Made by a program: the position numbers and the translations under genes
Assembly: GCA_003313425.1 (NCBI GenBank)
Contig: NHZP01000074.1
Location: forward strand, 124,001 to 188,000
Direction: 5' to 3'
Length of the DNA stretch: 64,000 bases
Source: Pseudopyrenochaeta lycopersici
Taxonomy: Eukaryota; Ascomycota; Dothideomycetes; Pleosporales; Pseudopyrenochaetaceae
Notes under the pieces: model-generated
Told to the model about the DNA's origin: nothing
The model's input: the letters and a program-made list of their open reading frames with translations, nothing else
Databases searched by the model: none
Part shown: positions 1-9,823 of the stretch, one piece after another
Numbering within the stretch: position 1 is the first letter of the stretch
How the letters are laid out: each line of letters starts with the position of its first letter

Positions 1-528
1 GTATCCAGTTCGCTGAAGGCACGCTCTTGGTATGTTGGAGCCAATGTTCCTGGGAAACCAAAGAGCGTATTGTTCTATTTTGGTGGCTTAGCTTCTTATA
101 TTGTGGAATGTGAGAAGGAGGCCGCGACTAGTTTTCCGGGGTTCGAGTTCAGCTCTCCATAGATGGGTCTGTCCGAATGGCTCAGAGATGTATGGTATGA
201 ATAGCAAGACTGGCCATTCGTCGGCTGATGTCCCCAATGTATGACATTGTTTACTTAATATCCAGTCTATAAGATGGGGACTTGAATTTGCGGCAATTGT
301 CCCATAGACAAGGGCAAAGGCATATCCTCCCCGGTTAAATTTAATGCAAAGACGGATGGAGATCATACTGGACATTCTTCGCACTCTTTGGAATCTTTTA
401 ATTGGTCTTTATCTCAATGAAAATTTAACACGCGTGAATTTCCTTTTCTTACCTATTTCAAGACCCAAGTGCGCCTTGAAAACTACGATCGCCCATTTAC
501 CAATTCCTTGAGCCTCCACAGCTCCCGG
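1..528. other. left flank, no gene identified
   Basis: Balanced base composition without the TpA excess seen after 5.3 kb, so this is ordinary host DNA. The minus strand is open at 88-384 (98 codons), but I recognise no family in it and see no splice-linked extension, so I do not call a gene. The part next to 529 is probably the 3' UTR and downstream region of the transporter gene on the minus strand. Confidence 0.5.
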
Positions 529-2664
529 CTATTCCTTGTGGACTATTTTTATTTTCTCGCTCACTTCTATATGTTTGTTGGGTGATCCATGTTCAACATC
601 CGGCTTACTATGAGTTCCACGAATAGTCTCCATTCTGCGCAGAACGTCATTTGTTAGCTTGCCCTCGAGCGTTGGTGTCCAGAATGATGCGATAAAGGCA
701 ATAGAGCCAAAAGCAATACTGGTCAGGAAGACCGTTTGGAAGGCTTTGGAATAGGCCAGCTTGAATGAAGCGGCAGCAGTGCCAATGATGTGCTCTGTTA
801 TTCCCGGAATGGATGTGATTGCTTCTTGGTCGCGTGTTGACATCGCCACGAGCAATGGCTGGACAGAATCCGCCGGAAGACCAGTCTCTAAGATTGAGGG
901 GACAACGATGCTACCCGTGTTGGCACTGATTCTATTCGAAAGAATAGTGGAGTAGATGGCAGCTAAAGAATGCGTTAGCTCTAGACCATGCATATGCTAG
1001 AATGGTATTAACAACACTCACTAGCCAAGACACCGCCTGCAGAACGAATACTACCATATACACCGACGGCAGCACCCATTTCCGTCTGATATTCTAGTAT
1101 AATAGTAACAATTCCATTTCCAATGGACTCCAGCAGTCCCACGGAAACAGACCCCAATACTACCAGAGCAGAGGCCGTTGGCTGGTCCTGGCCAGCGCCC
1201 GCTAGACCTCCAATGAAAGCGCACATCATGGCGGAAATGACAATCATCTTGAGTCGAATGTGACCTCCAGGCGTTGCGATCAAGCAGCCCATGAATTGTC
1301 CAAGACAGGTGCCGCCGCCTACCGCACAAGAAACGAGGCCACCGTAGACAATGTCAGTAGTGAACAGCGCATCCACCATTGATGGGAAGATCACTGAAAG
1401 TCAATTAGTGACTGGTCGGGGAACTTGGCGTATTTGAGTGGGATTTTACCGTTCATTGAGTAATAGAGCATGCCACCGACAGTGGTCATCATGACAATGA
1501 TGTTGAAGTCACGGCTCTTGAAGAGATGCATTGGAATCAAAGGCCGTGTAAGAGGCATGTAGATTTCTATGAAACGTTTTCAGAATGAGAGAAATAAAAT
1601 GTATGGATGACATGACTCACCCCAGACTGCAAAAGTGGCCAACATGAGGACTCCAACTACCATGGTCGTGATAACATAAGCGGACTTCCATGGGTACAGC
1701 TGCCCGCCCCACGAAAGTCCCATGAGGAAGAGCAGTAGTCCTCCAGTGAACAGAATGATACCGACAAGGTCGATGTCCCGGAGCTCTTGCCACTTAGATC
1801 GATTCTTGTGAAGATGTGCAAATGTCGGTGGATGGTAGCACAAGAACCAGAGAACAGTTGCAACGCCGTCTATATCTATAAGTATCAAATCAATCTCCAG
1901 TAATCAGGGTTTACTTACTAATAATAATGGAGAAATAGTAGTTCCATCTCCAACCCGCTGCAGTATTTGCGATGAACAATCGCGAGATGAACGGCCCGAG
2001 CCCGGCTATCGGAAAGCTGATGATGAACAGGCCACAGAATACAGCGAATCTGTCTTTAACAGGCACAAGCTCGCCTAGCACATATGTGAATGAAAGTTGA
2101 GTTGCTGCCGAAAGTCCGATGAGAACATTGGCCCCAATGAGCTGGTTTACGTCTTTGGCCATGGCGCCCACTTCACCACGATGTTAGGTATGCGAAGCTG
2201 CATCTCAAAATTTGTCCGATAACATACCAACGCACCCAACCAGTGCCAAAACAGACGACCCCGTGAAAAACCATCTACGACCAAAGAGATCCGATAGACG
2301 GCCGACAAGAGTGTAGCCAACCGCAAGAGTCAGCGTCCAACCTAGCACGACCCAAGTAATGTTTGGGGATGGTCCTGTAGTCTCTCTATGTTACATGCGG
2401 CTCCAAGTATTGTAAGAATTGCATTGAGAACGTACCAATGTCTTCGTTGATTAGTGAAAGCGAGGTTGCTGGCATAACATAGCCTCCGTAAGAGGCAACT
2501 GTCCCCAAGGCACACGCGAGGTACGTGCCCATAAAATTGATGTCTTTGTACGGAGTATCATGAGTGATTTCCACTACATCTTCGGCGCCAACTTCTTCGG
2601 TATTGGGCGATATTTCGCCACTGATGGGATCTTTAGATGTCTTCATATTTTCTGCTGTAGGCAT
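529..2664 (-). CDS. MFS efflux transporter, TRI12 (trichothecene efflux pump) family
   Basis: Plasma-membrane drug:H+ antiporter-type transporter predicted to export a toxin, siderophore or other small molecule; the substrate cannot be told from sequence. I assemble seven exons: 2436-2664, 2228-2374, 1919-2170, 1621-1869, 1450-1566, 1022-1393 and 529-980. All junctions are GT-AG, introns are 41-61 bases, and the frame stays open for 605 codons, a normal length for the family. A hydrophilic N-terminus of about 40 residues is followed by many hydrophobic segments. The MFS loop motif GRLSDLFGRR lies near residue 100, after the family-typical GPSPNITWVVLGWTL stretch. The hydrophilic C-tail ends in IKIVHKE. 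No frameshift or premature stop is seen, so the gene looks functional. It is divergent from a sugar-type transporter. TRI12 membership is from motif recall; a siderophore transporter relative is the main alternative. Confidence 0.88.
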
Positions 2665-3121
2665 ACCAGAGCGCTAACAGGATAAAAAAAAAGGGTTCGA
2701 AGCTTTGAAAAGACTTCAACCGTAGTGAAGAATTCAAGCAGCCTCTATTTTCAATTGCCGGATAAACCCAATAGTGAATCATATATGTTCGTCTCCCATT
2801 CGTAGACAAACTAGGATGGGTATCCAAACAACGGCTAGGATTGCCGAACCCCACGATCCCCACAAGACCCCTTGGCTTTCCCCATGGGGATTGACCCCGG
2901 GTACCTGGTACGATGAATTTCCGGGCCGGGGTGAGTGAGTCTCGACGCCAGGGTCTTCGTTGCGTTAGTCTGTTAGATTCGCATTTTCCGATTCTTTTCA
3001 AGGCCTTGGTGCATTTTACACCAACATTCTTGCTCTTAGTGAACTGCCCCGGGCAGTTTCCATCGTCAATAGATATCTGTCTTTGCATAACCAATAGGAT
3101 TATAAAGACAACACCATCCAT
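2665..3121. promoter_or_regulatory. divergent intergenic region with palindromic GC-rich sites
   Basis: About 457 bases separate the two start codons, so both transporters probably share this promoter region. Two clear palindromes stand out: TCCCCATGGGGA at 2879-2890, and AACTGCCC-C-GGGCAGTT at 3042-3058, with 8-base arms around one base. CCGGG-rich sequence also occurs at 2895-2932. Such inverted CCG/CGG-containing sites resemble binding sites of fungal Zn2Cys6 regulators, but that is inference. Open frames crossing this stretch on both strands show no domain and are not called. Confidence 0.45.
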
Positions 3122-5151
3122 ATGGCGGGGAATAGAGCGCAGCATTCCTGGTACAATACCAGCGTGAGTAAACCGCATGTCCCTTTATTGAGTCAAATCT
3201 CTTTGTGAATAACGTAATGACACATCGGCAATTCAGATTGTGTTTGCGCTTTGTCTAGGATCACTATCATATGGTTATGCGTTCAGTATCATATCCACAA
3301 CTTTGGGACAGGCAAGTGATTCGATTAATATGCCTTGCAGATCGCAAATAGAACTGACCCAGAATGATGAAGCCTGGGTTTTACTCATACTTTGACTTAG
3401 CGGCCTCCCCAGACGAACCCGACTATGCCTTTACGAACCGCATCATCGGCGCCATGAACGGTCTCTTCTCTGCAGGCGCATTCATGGGATGTTGGTTGAT
3501 GGGCTGGATGTCTGATGCTCTTGGTCGCAAGAAGGCGCTCGTCATTGCTACAGGATTGTCCCTCGTCGGTGGTACTTTGCAGGCTGGCGCAGCTCACATT
3601 GGTATGTTTCTTGTGGCGAGATGGTTGACCGGATTCGGAGTGGGTGAGTGACCATGAGACTCACGAGTGCGCATTTACTGATCTCGAGTGCGAGTAGGCA
3701 ATCTGGTCACATTAGTTCCAATTATGCAGGCGGAAATGTCACCTCCAGCGACTCGTGGATTTTTGGTCGGACAGCACGGCGAGTAAAGTGGTTCCCGGCC
3801 ATCGTTAAGTGCTGACCATGTAAACAAGGGTTCATTCTCGTAGCAGGCTACATGCTTGCAGGCTGGATAGGCTACGGTTGCTACTTCTCGACCAACATTG
3901 TGTTCCAATGGAGGTTTCCGCTGGCCATGGGCTGCACTTGGCCACTGTTGATGCTGATTGTCACTCCGTTCATACCAGAATCCCCAAGATGGCGTAAGAT
4001 TGTCAACCTCAATACTGATCACCGTGTCCAGCTGACGGCCATGCACTAGTCCTCCTGAAGCGTCGTGAAGAGGACGCATGGCGAATTGTTTCTCACTTGC
4101 GTCACCGGCCCGACGACCCTGATAATAACTTCGTCCGCGAAGAATTTTATCAGATGCGAAGACAGGTAGCAGCCGACATGGTCTTATATGAGCAAGAATC
4201 GATTTGGACGCTTTTCAAGAAACCAAGCTATCGCAAGCGCATATTCCTCGGTGCATTTACATTCTTCAGTAATGAATCGTCCGGGATCCTGGTCATCTAC
4301 AGTAAGTTCCACACGCAACACGAAGTACCAAACGCCCGCTGATACGCCCGAAAGACTACAGCGTCATCATCTATCAAGGCCTTGGATATACAGGAAGTAC
4401 ACCTTTGCTCCTGTCTGGTATCTATGTGACCCTAGGTGCCCTGGGCAATCTAGTTAATGCAGTTCTTGGCGATAGATGGGGAAGGAAAGCGTTGTTCATT
4501 ACCGGTTTAAGTGGCATGCTCGTAGCGTTAATTGGGGAAGTGGGATGCTTTCCGCTTACGGGGACTCGACATATCGGCCAGGTCTACGCGCGGCTTTGTT
4601 CTTCATCTTCCTGCACCTCGCATTGTAAGTGTTGTAATAACTGTTCAGAAAGACTTAATATAAGCTGACAACCTGTACGTTGTAGTTACGCATGTTGTAT
4701 TGACGCGAATAGCTTCATCTACGCGTCTGAAATTTTCCCTACCCATATTCGTACTCAAGGAATGGCCTGGTCTGTCAGCTGGCTCTTCTTGACAACGATT
4801 CCGTATCTAGAAGCAGCTCCAACTGCTTTCGCAGAAATCCAGTATAGATACTACATCTTATTCATCTGTCTCACAGCGGTGAATATACCAATCCTGTGGT
4901 TCTTTTTTCCAGAGGTACAAGCCGCTCGCTGATATTTCCTTCGGGACCAAGGCTAACTAGTAATTCAGACAAAGGGCCTGTCTTTGGAGGAAATCAATGG
5001 CATCTTTTGCGATGAGGTGGCGGTACAACTGACAAATCTATCCGACCAGGAGAGAAAGACTCTAGATGTAGCGATCGCGTTGGACGACGCAACTTGGAAG
5101 AAGAGACTTCATCTGACGAGACAAATTTCTGAGTCTAATAATAAGTATTGA
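3122..5151 (+). pseudogene. MFS sugar-type transporter, one-base frameshift
   Basis: Plasma-membrane sugar porter-type transporter (hexose, lactose or quinate class; substrate unknown). Proposed exons: 3122-3163, 3237-3311, 3373-3643, 3698-3778, 3829-3993, 4050-4301, 4355-4624, 4686-4914 and 4969-5151. The family motifs appear in order: LGQPGFYSYFDL, DALGRKKAL, PESPRW, DRWGRKAL, ASEIFPTHIRTQG and ETKGLSLEEI near the C-terminus. The exons sum to 1568 bases, one short of 523 codons. The frame is broken near 4531-4547: upstream sequence reads ALIGEVG in one frame, and the expected MLSAYGDSTYRPGLRAALF continues in another. Two introns (3312-3372 and 3779-3828) best fit GC-AG splicing. The lesion is a real one-base deletion or a sequencing error; otherwise the gene looks normal and shows no RIP-type stops. 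Confidence 0.82.
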
Positions 5152-5409
5152 ACCAAGTTATAGCACTAGTGAGATGGGCAAATACTGTTTGGTACATTTT
5201 GCCTGCATCCGAATGATAATACAGTACTAACGTACATGGCAAGCGAGCAGGCCATGTAAGCGAGCGGACCACCCCACCAACTTTGCGCAACGCATTAACT
5301 TCTATCAATTATATCTCTACTAATTTATCCTTAACTAGCTCCTTATGAGGGTAATATTAATCTTATAATTTTAGCTCTTAATCTAGATTAAATTTAGACT
5401 AAGTAAGTT
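5152..5409. repeat. transition into repeats; pogo-type TIR fragment at about 5232-5290
   Basis: After the transporter stop the sequence stays normal until about 5230. A TA is then followed by acgtacatggcaagcgagc, a second aagcgagcgg copy at 5259-5268, and an accaccccaccaacttt block. This resembles the TIR design of pogo element C (28113-28177 and 37011-37058), which has repeated aagcgagcg followed by caccccaccaagttt. It looks like the left end of another pogo-type element, and I find no matching right end in the window. From about 5310 the DNA turns AT-rich and TpA-rich. Confidence 0.45.
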
Positions 5410-6214
5410 ACTATATAGATAGTAAGAAGTAAGACGCTTATACCTAGCTTAAATAATAACTGCATTAAGAGGATAATAAGAGAAGTGTTAATCCCTACTA
5501 GCACTTCGCAGAGGAAGAGGCTAGAGAAATGTACAAGCACGCAGAGGTGGCTTAGACCCTGTATACTATGCGTAAGGGACTATAAAAGAGGATACTAGAC
5601 TACTTAATAGACCTACGTAATAAGTAATATAAGGCTATCTACTAGACTTTCTGTACTACAGACCTATGCACGATACATTACTCTAGTAAGACAGGATAAG
5701 GATACTTTCCTACCTTGTCTTGCTAATGTTAGTACTAATAGTATAACTGTCTTGAAGTTAAATGCGACAGCCACTTGTAGGATAAGAGGAACGCCCCCTA
5801 CTTCCTAGGAAACGATAACCCTGCGGCTATTATAGCGATGCAGCTTATCTTTAATAGTAAATGTAATTAGACGTAATAGCAAACGTACCTTAACTCTAAT
5901 TACCTTAAGCATAAGGACGTTAAGATAGTAAATAGGTATTAAGAGGACCCTTTTTTAAAGTCACGCTAACTAATAAGTAAGAACTATTAACTTTATACAT
6001 AATAAGTATATAAGGACTCTTTAAGCTAGATACTAAGCTTAATAGAAACTAGATAAAGGTACTAGAAGACTCTAGAGTATAATAAAACTATATTTCTACG
6101 TAAGTAATAGAATAAGCTAGTCTTAAACTATTACTAAAATTAGTACTATATCTATTAATAGTAGCTAATAGATAACTAATACTATTAGAGTCTGTAGTTA
6201 CTTATAAAGTATAA
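5410..6214 (+). mobile_element. truncated chromodomain-Gypsy fragment (gag-protease junction)
   Basis: This block is collinear with the gag C-terminal to protease region of elements A (9185-9480 continuing at 14882-15380) and B (30222-31020), starting near the shared gatagtaagaagtaag and ending abruptly at about 6214, where the match to A and B stops. It has no LTR of its own. Differences from the other copies are mostly C/T and G/A transitions, so it is an independently mutated fragment of the same family. No intact reading frame remains. Confidence 0.7.
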
Positions 6215-6952
6215 AATTGTCAGATAATAGGTACCTAGAACATCCAGCCAGCCTACGTCATGTGCAGACACAAGAGGGATAGTTACGTAACACTAATCTT
6301 AGGTGTAATAACACAATACCTAAGGAAGAAAAAGGAGACACAGAGCATTAATTAATTAATTAATAATTATTAGACCCTATTAAGATTCATCTCTTATTTA
6401 TTACCTGTCGCGTAAAGACCCTTAAATCTAATAATTAAGAGTCTCACTACCTTAATAACACGCTAAGGAACATATCTATCCTAAGTACGAGGGACGCAAT
6501 AATTATTCTTACTAATTATAACAGCTAGACAGCATAGTACTGCCAGTTTAAGATAAAATGCGAATCTCTAAGGAACTAGCCCCTAGCAGACCCTAAGGGC
6601 ACTAGACAGTCTTAGCTAAAACTAACTCTCCTAATACTACCTTTAATTACTAACTACGAACTAGTAACTATTATTATACTACTATTAAGCACCGCGTTAA
6701 GCTCCTAAACGCGCGGAAACACACAACTAATACGTTAAGATAAATTACCTTAAGTTATAGTACTAACTAAAGTTTCTAACCTTTCTACAGGTAGATAAGA
6801 AGAATATAAAGAAGACTGTAAAGACTATAAGATACGCCTTAAGTTATATAAGCTCTTAGAGAAGGACTACTAAGAAGAAAGAATAAAATATAAGAAGCTA
6901 ATTAACTATATCCTTGTCAGATTGTCAGAAACAAGGTGCGTGCCCTAAAAGA
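6215..6952 (+). mobile_element. degenerate Copia-like remnant, left part
   Basis: AT-rich repeat debris split from 27104 by insertion of element A. The stretch 6410-6560 shares diverged but alignable sequence with 27265-27400 (for example taataattaagagtct), so two related copies may be present. Glutamine and lysine-rich frames with many TAG/TAA codons suggest a retrotransposon gag, but no diagnostic motif is visible here. A short ATTA microsatellite lies at about 6350-6365. The Copia assignment rests on the protease-like region at 37061-37890. Confidence 0.35.
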
Positions 6953-6957
6953 GTATG
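6953..6957. repeat. target-site duplication GTATG of element A, left copy
   Basis: The five bases GTATG directly precede the TGTTAG start of the left LTR. The same five bases follow the right LTR at 27099-27103, marking one insertion event. Confidence 0.9.
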
Positions 6958-7349
6958 TGTTAGGATCTGAAATCCTAGTCAAGGAAGGGATGCCTCAAGA
7001 ACTAGAAACCAGTCAAGAAGCGCCAGTGTCCACTTTTTCACACGTCACGTGACCGCTCGTTCTGCTAAGGACGAGCGCTTACGATACTCGCAGCAAGCGC
7101 GATAAGCGTATTATGTATATAGATTATTATAATAAGCTCTTATAGCTTAGTATATTTAACTTAATATTATACTCTATAGTATAGTAATAGTAATACTAAT
7201 TATTCTTAACTCTTAGTACTCTTTATAGAAGCGCCCTCTTACTATCTTAGTATTAAACCCTCTTCTATATAAGTCTTTTACTCTATCTTAGAGAACTAAC
7301 CTTATAGTTTTATTAGTTATTATTACTAATAGCTTTTAAGATCTTTACA
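6958..7349 (+). repeat. 5' LTR of Gypsy element A
   Basis: Starts TGTTAGGATC and ends CTTTACA (TG...CA). It matches 26707-27098 over its full 392 bases, with mostly transition differences, and shares its 3' two thirds with the 389-base LTRs of element B. It is less mutated than the 3' copy; for example the CACGTGACCG block near 7044 is ACGTAACCG in the 3' LTR. Confidence 0.92.
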
Positions 7350-8342
7350 CTTTAAATACTCTTAAGATAAGTAACACTTATATAAAGAACGCGGCCTACT
7401 ATACTACTAGACTAGGTAATACTATTACTAAACTAGACTTCTTCTATAGAGACTAGTTTAAACTTAAAGAATAGCTACTTTAATTTAACCTATTCTTTAA
7501 GTTTAACGTAACTACTATAGAGAATAATAACTAAGTAGTACTTATATCTAGCTATATAAGAGGTAAAGCTACTAAATAGGTAAAGCCCTATTTAGTTAAG
7601 TACCTAAGTAATAATAAGAAACTCTAAGAACTAATTATTATATTTAAGGAAATTAGCATATTTAAAACGCGTATACGTTAAGCGTTTAAGCTCCTAAATA
7701 AGGTAACTATTATAGAATAAAAAATTTAGAATATATAATAAACTTAGTCTACTACTAACTACGCTAATAAGTTTCTAAGGTATTCTAGATAAACTAACTA
7801 GAATAATAATACTCTAAAAACTATATATAAATAAGGCTTAAAAGTAGATATCTAAACTAAGCTTATACGCTTTAGTATAAATATTATAATATTAGATAAC
7901 TTAATTAATAAAACTATCTAATTAGATGTTAAGCTTTGTAAGCTCTATATATAACTTAAAGGATAATAATCTAGATAAACTAGAGAAGATAAGAAACTTT
8001 AGAGAGATTATTATAATAAACTAAATAACAGCTACCTATAATACCAATACTAGCTATAAGAAGTCTTAAGATACTATATATCTAGAGAATCTAAGGTAAT
8101 ATATTTAGATAACTTTAATAAAGGAAAGTTAAGTAAGAGTAGAAAGAAAAATAAAGAAATAATCTACTTTAACTATAATAAGAAAGGCTATATAGCTAGA
8201 GACTATAAGAGTAAGAATAAAGTAACTTACTAGATTAATATACTAGCTATAAAAGAAAAAAATAGTAATAATACAATATAGGAAGCTATTATAACCTAAG
8301 ATAAAAGAGCTTAAGATATAAAGATATTATAGCTACCTCTTT

Positions 8343-8575
8343 AGGAACCTGCTAAGAAAGAGATTCTAGGAACCTGCTAAGAAAGAGATTCTAGGAACCT
8401 GCTAAGAAAGAGATTCTAGGAACCTGCTAAGAAAGAGATTCTAGGAACCTGCTAAGAAAGAGATTCTAGGAACCTGCTAAGAAAGAGATTCTAGGAACCT
8501 GCTAAGAAAGAGATTCTAGGAACCTGCTAAGAAAGAGATTCTAGGAACCTGCTAAGAAAGAGATTCTAGGAACCT
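8343..8575 (+). repeat. tandem array, nine perfect 25-base units
   Basis: The unit aggaacctgctaagaaagag + attct is repeated nine times without a mismatch, plus a partial tenth unit (aggaacct). Element B has one unit at the same place (about 29580-29605), and there it is mutated. Twenty-five is not a multiple of three, so the expansion would have destroyed an active gag frame. It therefore arose after the element was dead. Confidence 0.97.
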
Positions 8576-9479
8576 AGTATAGTAATAATAAAGAAGAAAG
8601 TAATAACTCTTTATTCTTAGTCTATAAAGATACTAAAGAAGACCTTAGTAATACTATAGTACTTCTAACTAAGAACTAAAAAAGAGAAAACTTTTAGAAC
8701 TAGTATTAACTAGGAACTCTAAGGCTATTAACGCTTATAGAGGTAGAGAAAGATATAGTAGAACTTAACTACTAACTACGCGCGTAATACGTATATAAAG
8801 TATAATATATTAACGCGCTAACTTTAGTAGAATAGGAAGCAGCTATAGTATAGAGAATAAGTATAATTATCTTAGCTAAATAAGCAATATAGGATATATT
8901 ATAGGAATACTACTATTACTCTTAATATTATATAAAGATAATATAAGAATAGGTAGAAAGAGCTAAAGAAGTATAGTAACATATAAGTGTTAAGGACGCG
9001 CTTTAGAAACTTTAATAAGCTAGATAAATATAAGTACTAGAACTCTTAATAGTTAAAACCCCTAAATATATATTATAATACTAAATAATACTACTACTAA
9101 TATAAGAAGACACTTTCTATATACTAAGTACTAAGGACGTAGTATAATAAAAGTACTTTTAAGTTAACTCTTATAGTAAAATTATACTTATAAATAGTAA
9201 GAAGTAAGATACTTATACTTAGCTTAAGTAATAAATATATTAGGAAGATAATAAAGAGAATATTAACCCTAACTCGTACCTTATAGAAGAAGAAGCTAGA
9301 GAACTATATAAGTACGTAGAGGTAGCTTAAACCTTATATACTATACGCTAAAGACTATAGAAGAGGATACTAGACTATCTAATAAACCTACGTAATTAAC
9401 GCTATAGTATTACCTACTAGTCTTTCTATACTATAGACCTATATATAACATACTATTCTAGTAAAATAGAATAAGAATA

Positions 9480-9484
9480 TTTTC
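9480..9484. repeat. target-site duplication TTTTC of the Copia element, left copy
   Basis: TTTTC precedes the 5' LTR and recurs directly after the 3' LTR at 14877-14881. Removing the element restores continuous Gypsy A sequence. Confidence 0.9.
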
Positions 9485-9607
9485 TGTTAGCCAACACGGT
9501 TAGCTCCTCACGTGCTCTGTTATATAAGCATCCACAGGGTATATAGTTCCCTTGTGTCTTATTTGATAGGAATCAACCTAGTTCCTCCTGCCTGCTGCCC
9601 GCCAACA
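9485..9607 (+). repeat. 5' LTR of the Copia element, with TATA box
   Basis: Runs from TGTTAGCCAACACGG to CCCGCCAACA. A TATA-like tatataag at about 9521-9528 is the likely core promoter of the element. CACGTG at about 9506-9511 is an E-box-type site. CpA dinucleotides are intact, unlike the interior. Confidence 0.92.
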
Positions 9608-9823
9608 GTTATAAGCCCGGTTTACACCTCCTAAGCTACGCAACTCTGCACGAATATAGCCTTAGACGTGTAACTGATAACAACTACGTTTACTTTTACC
9701 TGTTATGTCTATTGACAGCTAGGTCAGCGTTAAAGACCTATATAGTCGACAAGTGTTGCTATTTAACTAGAACTGTTGCTCTCCGCATAGAGATTAGTTT
9801 GGTGATTGATTACTGAGATCACG

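Larger units (their letters stand above)
7350..9484 (+). pseudogene. gag pseudogene of Gypsy element A
   Basis: Reading through TAG/TAA codons (probably former CAG, CAA and TGG), the plus strand gives a gag-like protein. It is collinear with element B 28587-30500, including a decayed zinc-knuckle region (about 8160-8220) with the CCHC residues mostly lost. The capsid-like part lies at about 7400-8000. The 25-base tandem array at 8343-8575 sits inside it. The Copia element at 9485 interrupts the frame, which resumes at 14882. Confidence 0.75.

Noticed and set aside
88..384. 98-codon minus-strand open frame near the left edge
   Set aside because: No recognisable domain, no splice-linked exons, and it lies just downstream of an ordinary gene; likely chance or UTR.
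2633..3178. 181-codon minus-strand frame and an 84-codon plus-strand frame (2913-3167) between the transporters
   Set aside because: They overlap the start exon of each transporter and the palindromic promoter region, in frames with no protein character.
8343..8575. Possible CRISPR array because of regular direct repeats
   Set aside because: Units are directly adjacent with no unique spacers, in a eukaryotic retrotransposon; it is a simple tandem array.
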